A program made the translations under genes and the position numbers. A stretch of DNA of 64,000 bases, taken from the NCBI RefSeq assembly GCF_016925535.1, contig NZ_CP070496.1:3038001-3102000 (forward strand). Direction: 5' to 3'. The notes under the pieces are model-generated. The model saw only the letters and a list, made by a program, of their open reading frames with translations, searched no databases and was not told the DNA's origin. Each line of letters begins with the position of its first letter. Positions within the stretch are counted from its first letter, which is position 1. Source of the DNA: Natronoglycomyces albus. Lineage in GTDB: Bacteria > Actinomycetota > Actinomycetes > Mycobacteriales > Micromonosporaceae. This document shows positions 24,904 to 33,187 of this stretch, piece by piece.

Positions 24904-25947
24904 CTAGACAATTTCCGCTTTGTCCTGCTGGATTTCCAATGTGCCCGAGGCAATGTCCTCGGCGAAGTGGCACGCCACTTTGTGAGGCGCGGCTTGTCCC
25001 GACTGGGCCTTATAGGACCGCAGCAAGGGCACTTCGGTCCTACACCGATCCTGCGCCCACGGACAGCGCGTGTGGAATCGGCAGCCCGATGGCGGATTAG
25101 CTGGTGATGGCAGGTCCCCTTGCAACAAGATCCGCTCGCGTCGATCTTCCACGTCCGGGTCCGGCACCGGGACAGCCGACATCAGTGAGCGAGTGTAGGG
25201 GTGCGCGGGCTCCGCGTAGAGCATGTCGGAGTCGGCTTCTTCGACCACCTGCCCCAGATACATGACGCCCACTTTGTCGGCGATGTGACGCACGACCGCC
25301 AGGTCGTGAGCGATGACGATATAGGCCACGCCGGTCTCCTCCTGAATCTCCTCCAGAAGGTTCAGGACCTGAGCCTGAATCGACACGTCCAGGGCACTGA
25401 CGGGCTCGTCGCAGATGATCAGGTCGGGGCGCAGCACGGTTGCCCGCGCGATCCCTATGCGCTGCCGCTGACCGCCGGAAAACTCGTGCGGGTAGCGAGT
25501 CAACGACGTGGAGGGCAGACCCACCGCGTCCAAGACCCCGTGCAGCATTTTGCGACGGGCGACCTTGCCTTTGGCCAGGCCATGGGCGATGAGCCCCTCG
25601 GAGAGAATTTCCTCGACACACTGACGCGGGTCGAGCGAACCCATCGGGTCCTGGAACACCATTTGTAGGCGCTGTCGCGACTTACGCATGTCCTCGGTCG
25701 ATAGGGCCGCCAGATCAACGCCGTCGAAGTACACATGGCCCGAGGTGATCTCGTTGAGTCGCAAAATAGCTCGCCCCAGAGTGGACTTGCCGCATCCGGA
25801 CTCGCCCACCAGCCCATAGGTCTGGCCGGGTTCCACTTCCAATGTCACCCCGTCGACCGCGCGGACGTGGCCGATCGTGCGCTCGATGAGAATGCCCTTT
25901 TTGATGGGAAAATGGACCTTGAGGTCCTCTACCTTCAGCAAGCTCAC
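24904..25947 (-). CDS. oppF: Oligopeptide ABC transporter ATPase (OppF/DppF type)
   Basis: The cytoplasmic ATPase of a peptide importer, 347 residues. Walker A is GESGCGKS, the signature is FSGGQRQRIGIARA, and Walker B is IICDEPVSALD. The C-terminal oligo_HPY region contains PAHPYTRSL and the Cys-rich CRFHTRCPWAQDRC...HKVACHF, which in this family can hold an Fe-S cluster. The GTG start overlaps the preceding ATPase stop as GTGA. It is the last gene of the five-gene operon and is followed by a long hairpin. Confidence 0.93.
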   Translation of the reverse strand: MSLLKVEDLKVHFPIKKGILIERTIGHVRAVDGVTLEVEPGQTYGLVGESGCGKSTLGRAILRLNEITSGHVYFDGVDLAALSTEDMRKSRQRLQMVFQDPMGSLDPRQCVEEILSEGLIAHGLAKGKVARRKMLHGVLDAVGLPSTSLTRYPHEFSGGQRQRIGIARATVLRPDLIICDEPVSALDVSIQAQVLNLLEEIQEETGVAYIVIAHDLAVVRHIADKVGVMYLGQVVEEADSDMLYAEPAHPYTRSLMSAVPVPDPDVEDRRERILLQGDLPSPANPPSGCRFHTRCPWAQDRCRTEVPLLRSYKAQSGQAAPHKVACHFAEDIASGTLEIQQDKAEIV

Positions 25948-27110
25948 GCCTCGGCCTCCTCATTGTCGTCGGTCGACTTCTCGTCCGAGTGACTTCCTGA
26001 CACCGCCTCGGCTGCGGTCTCCACCGTAGCCAGGTCGTCGGTGGGATTATGCGGTTGGGCTGGATTGACACAGCGGTGACGGTGCGGATAGTCCTTACCC
26101 GAACCTTCCCGCCCAGAACCGTAGGTGCTACCGATCTTGGCCGTGGCGTCCTTCTCCAGCTCGCCATAGGCGCCTAGCAAGACCAGCTCGGGAGTTCCCT
26201 GTAGACATTCCATTTCATAGCGGTCGCAGCGCGGCGCGAAGGCGCATCCGTCTCGCCAATCCACAATGTCGTTAATGGAGCCGCGAATGGGCTTCAGAGG
26301 TTCCCCCCGAGCCGAGTCCAGCCGAGGAATCGAACCCAGCAGGCCCGTGGAGTAGGGGTGTGTGGGCCGGTGGAACAGGTCACGCCGCTCGGCGGCCTCG
26401 ACCACTCGGCCCGCATAGAGCACATTTACCCGGTCGCACAATCCCGCGACCACACCTAGGTCGTGAGTGATCATGAGAAGCGCCGTGCCCTCTTGATCCA
26501 CTAGCTCTTTGAGAAGCTCCAGGATTTGCGCCTGAATGGTCACATCCAGAGCCGTGGTCGGCTCATCGGCGATCATGAGGCGCGGTGCGCAAGCGACGGC
26601 CATCGCGATGAGCGCACGCTGACGCATACCGCCGGAGAGCTCGTGCGGATACTCCTTGAGTCGCCGGGTCGGGTCGGGGATGCCGACCCGCTCCAGCAGG
26701 TGAGCTGCCTCTTTCTTGGCCTTCTCCCCCTTCAAGCCGCGGTGACGTTTGAGGATCTCAGTGACCTGTAGCCCGACAGGGACCACGGGGTTGAGCGACG
26801 AGAGCGGATCTTGAAAGATCATGGCCAACTCGGTGCCGCGCATATCACGTAGCCGACTGCGCGAGATCGACAGCAAGTCGGTTCCGTTGTAACTGACCTC
26901 GCCGCCAATGTCGACTCCGCGGCGAGGCAGCAAGCCCATGAGCGCCAACGACGTCACTGACTTTCCACAGCCGGACTCGCCAACCAAACCAACGACCTCG
27001 CCGGAGTCCACGTCGAACGAGACACCATCGACTGCGCGGTTGGGGGCTCGGTTCTTCTTCGTGAAGGCGACCGACAGCTCGTTTACTTCCAGCAGTGACA
27101 CGCCACTCAC
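25944..27110 (-). CDS. oppD: Oligopeptide ABC transporter ATPase (OppD/DppD type)
   Basis: The partner ATPase of the importer, 388 residues. Walker A is GESGCGKS, the signature is LSGGMRQRALIAMA, and Walker B is MIADEPTTALD. The C-terminal region has PTHPYSTGL and Cys residues in CAFAPRCDRYEMEC and HRHRCVNP, again compatible with an Fe-S site. A 45-residue acidic tail rich in Glu, Asp and Ser extends past the usual end. The GTG start overlaps the permease stop as GTGA, which indicates coupled translation. Confidence 0.93.
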   Translation of the reverse strand: MSGVSLLEVNELSVAFTKKNRAPNRAVDGVSFDVDSGEVVGLVGESGCGKSVTSLALMGLLPRRGVDIGGEVSYNGTDLLSISRSRLRDMRGTELAMIFQDPLSSLNPVVPVGLQVTEILKRHRGLKGEKAKKEAAHLLERVGIPDPTRRLKEYPHELSGGMRQRALIAMAVACAPRLMIADEPTTALDVTIQAQILELLKELVDQEGTALLMITHDLGVVAGLCDRVNVLYAGRVVEAAERRDLFHRPTHPYSTGLLGSIPRLDSARGEPLKPIRGSINDIVDWRDGCAFAPRCDRYEMECLQGTPELVLLGAYGELEKDATAKIGSTYGSGREGSGKDYPHRHRCVNPAQPHNPTDDLATVETAAEAVSGSHSDEKSTDDNEEAEA

Positions 27111-28075
27111 TTCCTCAACTTCGGATCTAGGGATTCACGCATCGACTCACCGAGCAAGGTGAAGCCGAGGGCCGTGATGATAATGGCGATGGCCGGGAAG
27201 ATGGCCATAAACGGCGCCGGTCCAATGAAGCGCTGCGCGTCGGCCAACATGCCGCCCCACTCGGGGTAGGAGATATCGGCCGAGCCCAAGCCAAGGTAGG
27301 ACAGAGCCGCCGCTTCGATAATGGCCGTGGCCAGTGTCAAAGTCGCCTGCACCAAGATCGGCCCCATCGAGTTGGGAAGCACATGGCTAAAGACGATCTT
27401 CGGGCGCTTCACTCCCAAAGAGACCGAGGCGGTCACATAGTCAGACTGCGATTGGGCGAGCATGGAACCGCGCAGCAATCGGGCGAAGATGGGAATTTGT
27501 GCCACACCTACCGCGATCATCACCGTCGTCAGGCTGGGCCCGAGAATGGCGGCGACCGAGACGGCCAGCAACAGGGCCGGCACCGACAGCATGATGTCGA
27601 CAATGCGCATCAGAAAGTTGTCGACCCGTTTGCCCCAGCGGCCGCCCAGTCCCGCGCATGCCCCGGCCGTACCGCCCAACAGGGCCCCGAACACGAGCCC
27701 CAGCAAGGTGGCGACGACTCCGACTAGCAGTGATTGTCGCGCCCCGACCAGCATCCGGGAAAGTAGGTCGCGCCCGGCATGGTCCAATCCCAGGAGGTTC
27801 TCCGCGCGCGGCCCGACGAAGATGTTCTGGTTGGGGAACACGTCGCCACGCCACAGCTGCGCGGTTGGGTCGTGTGGAGCGATCCAAGGAGCCAAGACCG
27901 CCAAGACAACGAAGATTCCCACGATAATCGCACCGGCGATCGCCATGGGGCTGCGCCGCATTTGTCGCATCGCCTCCACCCACAGGTTCGCACCCGCGGT
28001 GGCATCCTTGCTCGCCGATAGCTGAGCGAGCCGGTCGATCTTGTCTACTTTGTTTTGCTTCAATGTGGACATCAT
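27107..28075 (-). CDS. oppC: Oligopeptide ABC transporter permease (OppC/DppC type)
   Basis: An inner-membrane permease subunit of about 322 residues. I chose the ATG pair at 28075/28072, which comes two bases after the oppB stop. A longer frame to 28117 would overlap oppB by 40 bases. It has an N-terminal cytoplasmic stretch, one helix with PWIAPHDPTAQ after it, and five further helices. The EAA-type loop includes DYVTASVSLGVKRPKIVFSH. GLDHAGRDLLSRML is typical of the OppC family. Confidence 0.92.
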   Translation of the reverse strand: MMSTLKQNKVDKIDRLAQLSASKDATAGANLWVEAMRQMRRSPMAIAGAIIVGIFVVLAVLAPWIAPHDPTAQLWRGDVFPNQNIFVGPRAENLLGLDHAGRDLLSRMLVGARQSLLVGVVATLLGLVFGALLGGTAGACAGLGGRWGKRVDNFLMRIVDIMLSVPALLLAVSVAAILGPSLTTVMIAVGVAQIPIFARLLRGSMLAQSQSDYVTASVSLGVKRPKIVFSHVLPNSMGPILVQATLTLATAIIEAAALSYLGLGSADISYPEWGGMLADAQRFIGPAPFMAIFPAIAIIITALGFTLLGESMRESLDPKLRK

Positions 28076-28077
28076 GA

Positions 28078-29079
28078 TTACTGCACCCGCACTCTCGGGT
28101 CGAGGAGCGTGTAACACAGGTCCACCAACAAGTTCACGATGACGAACACCACCGCGATGAGGAGAATCGACCCCATGATGGCTTCGTAGTCGCGGGTTTG
28201 GGTGGCGTTGTATACGAAGGAACCCAGACCACCGAAGTTGAACACCGACTCGGTCAGGACCGCTCCGGCCAGTAGCGCCCCGGTCAACAGACCGGTCGCC
28301 GTGACCACCGGCAACATCGCGTTACGCAAGACGTGGCGGGTTTGAATGACGTGGGCCTTCAAACCTTTGGACTCGGCGGTGCGCACGAAATCCTCTCCCA
28401 GGGTTTCCAACACACTGGCACGGGTCATACGGGTGATGACCGCCAGCGGAATCGACGACAGGGCCAAACCGGGGAGAATCAAGTGTGTCAAGGCATCACC
28501 GGTGACATGGAATTCTCCGGTGATGATGGAGTCAAAGACTCGCAACCCGGTGATGTTCGTATACGACAACCCGGTCGTCAGACGTGAACCGGCGGGCAGC
28601 CAGCCCAGCTGAACGGCGAAGACTTCCTTGAGCATGAACGCCAGGAAGAAAACCGGGGTACAAATGCCCACGAGGGAACCGGCCACAGCTCCGAAGTCGA
28701 GGATTCCGCCGCGTTTGCGAGCGGCGAGGTACCCCAGCGGCACACCGACAAAGAAGGCGATGATCATGGCCATCATGGCCAGTTCGAACGTGGCTGGGAA
28801 ACGCTCGGCAATTTCGGTCGACACTTGGCGACCTTGCAGCGTCGTGCCCAGGTCAAATTGCAGCAGCCGCTGCATGAACAGCCCATATTGCAGCCAGATC
28901 GGTTCATTCAGACCGAGCGCTTCGCGTGCGGCCTCCCGGTCCGCCGCAGTGGCGTTGTCGGGCAAAAGCGCGTTTTCGGGTCCGCCGGGCAATGCCCTGA
29001 CCCACGCGAACAGCAGCACAGAGAGCCCAAACAATGTGGGAATGAGCTGCAATAGTCGTTTGACGATATATCGCAACAC
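28078..29079 (-). CDS. oppB: Oligopeptide ABC transporter permease (OppB/DppB type)
   Basis: An inner-membrane permease subunit of 333 residues. The GTG at 29079 follows AGGAC and gives the standard OppB opening MLRYIVKRLLQLIPTLFGLS. The EAA loop DFVRTAESKGLKAHVIQTRH precedes the conserved RNAMLPVVT. The C terminus DLCYTLLDPRVR is typical. It pairs with oppC, and the 464-base gap to the binding-protein gene suggests that gene can be expressed at a higher level. Confidence 0.93.
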   Translation of the reverse strand: MLRYIVKRLLQLIPTLFGLSVLLFAWVRALPGGPENALLPDNATAADREAAREALGLNEPIWLQYGLFMQRLLQFDLGTTLQGRQVSTEIAERFPATFELAMMAMIIAFFVGVPLGYLAARKRGGILDFGAVAGSLVGICTPVFFLAFMLKEVFAVQLGWLPAGSRLTTGLSYTNITGLRVFDSIITGEFHVTGDALTHLILPGLALSSIPLAVITRMTRASVLETLGEDFVRTAESKGLKAHVIQTRHVLRNAMLPVVTATGLLTGALLAGAVLTESVFNFGGLGSFVYNATQTRDYEAIMGSILLIAVVFVIVNLLVDLCYTLLDPRVRVQ

Positions 29080-29543
29080 CGTGAAGTCCTATTAGCTATC
29101 AGGCGTCGATCGAGCGGTACGTCGCGACGGGCGCGTGGGCGAACGAGCACATGTGAGGATGCTCCCCAGCGCCAATCTGCTACGTATCTCGACCAAGGTC
29201 TCGCCTTAAGGGTCCTGCGAACCCGCTGCATTCCATGACTTGCGGTTCATGGGTCCATAGCCGGTACGTTGTCGTAGATTCAGTTTCCGGGGCAGGAAGC
29301 GGGGTTCGACAGGGTTGTCAAGAGATGTCTCTCAAAAGCTCTCAAAGAGGTCGGGATATTCGGATGTGGTCTCAGGGTCGCTGGCTGAGCTATTGAAGCG
29401 ACCAGATCGGATGTGATGGTGATATTCGTGGGTAGTGGGGCCCAAGCACATTCGCTGAACCTGAGCCCCACAACCGGAGGTTTCATCGAGGTCGAACCCA
29501 AGCTGCTATCCGAAGCCCGGACTCGACCTATCTATGCGGTTGG
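29080..29543. other. Intergenic region between oppA and oppB
   Basis: This 464-base gap has no supported gene. It contains a modest hairpin (GTGGGGC 29435-29441 with GCCCCAC 29465-29471) that could limit read-through from the binding-protein gene into the permease genes. Confidence 0.5.
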
Positions 29544-31181
29544 TTACTTGAAGCTCACCTCGGCGAACATTTCCTGCGTCAGCTCGGAGATGTTCGGCGG
29601 GTTCACGTTGTCGGCGAAGACGATCGAGGGCGGCGACGAGGAGATTGGCAGCCCCGGCAGCTCATCCATGATCAAGACGTTCGCTTCTTGCAGCAACTGG
29701 GCACGAACGTCCGGGTCCGGCTCCGCGTCAACTTCGGCTAGCTTGTCGAAGACGTCGTCGTTGTCCATGCCGAATTCAGGCGTGTACGAGTCGAACCAGG
29801 TTCCCAGGAAGTTGTAACCCTCGTTGAAGTCGCCGGTCCAGCCCAGCAGGTACATCTCGCAGTCTCCGCCGTTGGCGGCGGGGATGTAGTCGTTCCACTG
29901 CATCGGGACCTCGACGATCTCGACTCCGACAGCTTCCAGGTCGCTCTTGATGGACTCGAAGATGTCCTGCACGCTGGGCATGTAGGGCCGCGAAATGTCG
30001 GTCGGCCAGCAGAATTCCAGGCTCAGGTCTTCGTGACCAGCGTCGGCCAGCATGCTCTGGGCGGTGTCGGGGTCGTAGTCGAACGTACGGACGTCCGGGC
30101 TCCAAGCACTCAGAGTGGAAGGCATGAACTGGGTCGCGACCTCTCCACCCTCAGGCAGGATTCGGTCGACGATGTCCTGGCGGTTGACAGCGTGGGCCAG
30201 TGCCTCGCGAACCTCAAGATCGGCCAGAGCTTCGTTGTCCTGCTGGAAGGCCAGGTACAGGATGTTAAAGACGCCACGGGCGGGAACCTGATAGCCGGCT
30301 TCGGCTAGCTCCACCGCGTGAGCGGGCGGAACCAGGTCGTATCCGTGGATCTCACCAGACTCCAGGGCCTGCTTGAGAGCGGTCTCGTCGTCGTAGGCCT
30401 TGAAGATGATCGATTCGACGCCAGCGGGCTCGCCCCAGTAGTCGTCAAAGCGGTCCAGCTTGATCTCGGCGGCCGAGTGGTCCCATTCGGAGTACTGGAA
30501 CGGGCCGGTTCCGGCGAGGACGCCGACTTCCTGCGTATAGGACGGAAGCGGGTCGCTGGAATCCTGCATTTCGGTGTCATCGATCTGCGCCAGGGAGTCT
30601 GGGCTGATGATTCCGAAGGTGGCCATGGAGAAGGCGCCCGGGTAGTTCGCGCTCACCTCGTTGAGCTCGATGACCACGTCGAGGCCGTCTGCGGTGCAGC
30701 CGGCGTAGTTGTCGCGACCACGGTCGGCGGCCGGGTCAGCGTGGCTACCGAACAGGTTGCCCCAGTAGTAGGTCACGGTGTTGGACTGCATTGGTTCAGG
30801 GAAGTTGTACCAACGGTCGAAGTTGGCACAGACGACATCGCCGGTCAGTTCGGCTCCATCGTGGAATACTACGTCCTCGCGCAGATTGAACGTCCATGTT
30901 AGACCGTCTTCGGTGACGTCGTAGTCTTCGGCTAGACCGGGCACGATTTCGTTTCCGCCGGACTCATGGTCCAACAGCGTGTCGAAAACCTGGCGGGTCA
31001 CACGGAAGGTTTCACCTTCAGAGGTGAATACCGGGTCTAGAGTGACCGGCTGCCCGTGGACACCGAAGATGAAGGTACCGTCTCCGTCTCCGCCGCCTGT
31101 ATCAGCGGTACACGCTCCAGTGGCTACCACTGCGCCGGCAGCGACCACTGCGAGCAGTTTCTTCGCAGTAAGTTTTTTCAT
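29544..31181 (-). CDS. oppA: Oligopeptide-binding lipoprotein of the opp operon (OppA/DppA type)
   Basis: An extracytoplasmic binding protein of 545 residues, the usual size for SBP_bac_5. The ATG at 31181 follows GAGGCG. The signal peptide ends in GACTADTGGG, with Cys24 as the likely lipidated residue. The mature protein starts FIFGVHGQPVTLDPVFTSEG, the standard DppA opening. It lacks the two extra Cys-pair signatures and the NVRDN...EWG ending of the seven-gene array, so it belongs to a different branch. It heads the operon with oppB, oppC, oppD and oppF on the same strand. The peptide or other ligand is unknown. Confidence 0.92.
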   Translation of the reverse strand: MKKLTAKKLLAVVAAGAVVATGACTADTGGGDGDGTFIFGVHGQPVTLDPVFTSEGETFRVTRQVFDTLLDHESGGNEIVPGLAEDYDVTEDGLTWTFNLREDVVFHDGAELTGDVVCANFDRWYNFPEPMQSNTVTYYWGNLFGSHADPAADRGRDNYAGCTADGLDVVIELNEVSANYPGAFSMATFGIISPDSLAQIDDTEMQDSSDPLPSYTQEVGVLAGTGPFQYSEWDHSAAEIKLDRFDDYWGEPAGVESIIFKAYDDETALKQALESGEIHGYDLVPPAHAVELAEAGYQVPARGVFNILYLAFQQDNEALADLEVREALAHAVNRQDIVDRILPEGGEVATQFMPSTLSAWSPDVRTFDYDPDTAQSMLADAGHEDLSLEFCWPTDISRPYMPSVQDIFESIKSDLEAVGVEIVEVPMQWNDYIPAANGGDCEMYLLGWTGDFNEGYNFLGTWFDSYTPEFGMDNDDVFDKLAEVDAEPDPDVRAQLLQEANVLIMDELPGLPISSSPPSIVFADNVNPPNISELTQEMFAEVSFK

Positions 31182-32089
31182 TTCATCGCCTCACAAGAGG
31201 GGGGTATGACGTCCGTCATGCATTGTGACCCTGACCTTAGTATTCACTCAGGTGAATGTGAACGCCTGGGGGGTAGGTGATGCATAACCGTGATTCTTAC
31301 CGTGGCCACCTCGTGACCCCCATCGCCTCATCCAAACCACGATCCATGACAAGACACCATAACCAGGAATTATGTAGTCACAGATCCTACACGCCCCAGT
31401 GATTTACATCATCATCATTGACAACAGTCGATACGCGACCGCTACCCACCGGGTCGCTTTTCACCCTACAGACTGCTCAATGAAATGCAATTGGGCATAG
31501 ACACATCGCTATGTCTCGATCCCTTAAATTGCTCGAATTGTCAAAGATGGGATAAATTCCCCATAATGCTATATATGTCTCGTGGTACTCAATAGTCTCT
31601 GCTCCTCGGCCGAGCGTGACGCTTCCCAAGCCTGCTAGCCCCTCATGCGACTCCAGTACGACCACGAAGGCGCGGGATTTCCCCTGCCGCGACATGACCT
31701 CCTCACGGGTTCCCCTGTCACTCCTTGATTCATCACAAATACAAATCAGTTGCGCTACTGCCACCGGCGTGCGAGGATTCAGACATGATCATTTAGAAAC
31801 GCCGTTCAGTGCTGGCAGAGCCCCAACCACGTGTCGGCCCCAGCACCCACATAAGCGTCCGTTCATTCACGCGCCTCTGCGAGGCTCACATCCGGCCGTT
31901 AGCCCAGTATTCTCCAGCCCGATACACATACGTGGCCCTTCAATGGAATATTGGCGGCGACCGCCGGGAGGAGACTCGGCGCCAGGACTACAATTCTGCT
32001 GCTACAGCAGGCGCGTTTTTATTTGATTCCAGCACCCAAAGGCAGCTAGTCGAGCCGCATCTGGGCCCGCTGGGTAGGGAGTCGCAGTT
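31182..32089. other. Intergenic region upstream of oppA
   Basis: About 900 bases. It holds the oppA upstream region (including GTGATGCATAACCGTGAT, 31277-31294, loosely like the SBP-array motif but with a 13-bp period), an A+T-rich stretch, and a possible gene remnant at 31477-31695. Nothing else is supported. Confidence 0.5.
31477..31695 (-). pseudogene. Possible truncated enolase-superfamily fragment
   Basis: A 72-codon frame from the ATG at 31695, with AGGAGG just two bases before it. The first 35 residues look coding (high third-position G+C). SRAFVVVLESHEGLAGLGSV and then GRGAETIEYHE resemble the N-terminal capping domain of mandelate racemase/muconate-lactonising enzymes (V-x-V-E-x-D-x-G-x-x-G-x-G). 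Codon use turns A+T-rich afterwards and the frame ends early. I read it as a decayed fragment at low confidence. Confidence 0.25.
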
Positions 32090-32332
32090 ATGCCGCAAGA
32101 ACCCACATCTGACCACCTGGCCAAAGGCCAGACCGCTGAACCAAAGTCCGAAAAGGACGACGACGCGGCACCGGCACAAAACCGCGCCGAGCGCCGTGCC
32201 GCCGCCCGCGGGAAATCCAAGGGCAAGGCCCAGGCCGCCTCTGCGGTCGGCAAGGGAGACACCAACAAAACTCACTTTGCCACCAAGCCAGCCGGAGGTG
32301 GGCCGAAGTTCATGCGCCGCAAAGCCTCTTAG
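32090..32332 (+). CDS. Small basic Ala/Lys-rich protein of unknown function
   Basis: An 80-residue hydrophilic protein with no signal peptide or membrane segment. It opens with an acidic and polar stretch (TEPKSEKDDDA), continues with NRAERRAAARGKSKGKAQAA, and ends HFATKPAGGGPKFMRRKAS. The ATG at 32090 has GGAG about ten bases upstream. Low-complexity basic proteins with an NRAERRA-type motif occur in other actinobacteria. RNA or DNA binding is possible from composition but not shown. A hairpin about 75 bases downstream (32409-32443) could end it. Confidence 0.6.
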   Translation: MPQEPTSDHLAKGQTAEPKSEKDDDAAPAQNRAERRAAARGKSKGKAQAASAVGKGDTNKTHFATKPAGGGPKFMRRKAS

Positions 32333-32408
32333 CATCGGCGCTGCTGTTGAGAATCCTCGAACCTCCGAGTCGAGGAGGACCATAGCCCACCGCGATGCCT
32401 AGTACAAA

Positions 32409-32443
32409 AGTCGGCACGATCGTCTTAGTCGATCGTGCCGACT
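32409..32443. terminator. Bidirectional hairpin between convergent small genes
   Basis: A 14-bp perfect stem AGTCGGCACGATCG / CGATCGTGCCGACT with a seven-base loop. It is flanked by an A-run on the left and ACTACTTTG on the right, so it can serve both flanking genes. Confidence 0.75.
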
Positions 32444-32780
32444 ACTTTGTTCGCACAATTTCGCAGGCGCACAGGCGCATACGTTCAGCAGGCCTTCGGA
32501 TCGCAAACTGCTCAGTAAGATGGCGCTCGCTGGACAGGAGCGTGACCTGCCTAGCGGACTGAGACTGTAATCGGGACGCCCGGTGAGCGTGGATGGCACC
32601 GCCTTCCACCACCAGTCCAACTAGCTCAGTCACTACCGAGGGAGCGATGCCGGGGTCGCTTTGGGCAATCTCACCGCTGCTACAGGCCGCCAGAAGCAGT
32701 GCGCTAGCGAAGGCAGCGATACCAATGCGCCAAGTGCTCTGATGGGTCCGCGCCGCAGGGAGAGGGACTCGTGAGGTCAT
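32442..32780 (-). CDS. Small lipoprotein of unknown function
   Basis: A 112-residue protein starting at the ATG at 32780, nine bases after AGGAG. Residues 1-32 form a signal peptide with hydrophobic core IGIAAFASALLLAAC and lipobox LAAC. The mature part is short, moderately basic and rich in Ser, Arg and Glu, with a Cys-containing tail (RLCACEIVRTK). No family is recognised. Its stop overlaps the bidirectional hairpin by two bases. It is probably a single-gene unit. Confidence 0.65.
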   Translation of the reverse strand: MTSRVPLPAARTHQSTWRIGIAAFASALLLAACSSGEIAQSDPGIAPSVVTELVGLVVEGGAIHAHRASRLQSQSARQVTLLSSERHLTEQFAIRRPAERMRLCACEIVRTK

Positions 32781-33187
32781 TATCTAATGCTCCTTTTTGG
32801 TCCTTCTCGATACCGTTGGCGCAGAAGAGAATGAGTGGCCTAACCTATTAGGTTTCGGGATAGACGGACAATTCGAATGCCCCTCATGCCGAGCCTGATG
32901 CCAGGGAACCGAATCCCGTTGCTGGCAATCGTGCACAGCAATCAGCCACCGCCAATGGGTTGGCTAAGTCCAACCGCTGGCTCGTGCCCGTGAACCCGTT
33001 GACTGGAGCACAGAATCGGGGCGCCCCGACGCACAACGCTCGGCTGGGTTTTCCAGCCGAGCGTTGTGCTATGCCAGAGGGATAGACCCGATCATCACTC
33101 AAGGCCTTCGTAGCGGGCCCTCGATCCAGGCCGGGTTCGTACCCCTCATGATCTATTGGTTGCTTTGCGGTGAAGGAAGACTGAGAA
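32781..33187. other. Intergenic region between the small lipoprotein and pruA
   Basis: This 407-base gap carries the pruA terminator (33031-33069) and the upstream region of the lipoprotein gene. I see no gene in it. Confidence 0.55.
33031..33069 (-). terminator. Terminator of pruA
   Basis: A 17-bp perfect stem (33031-33047 with 33053-33069) and a GTTTT loop, about 120 bases past the pruA stop. Confidence 0.75.

Noticed and set aside
31277-31294. Further copy of the SBP-array motif before oppA
   Set aside because: GTGATGCATAACCGTGAT has a 13-bp rather than 11-bp period and lacks the TCGTGA start, so it does not fit the consensus.
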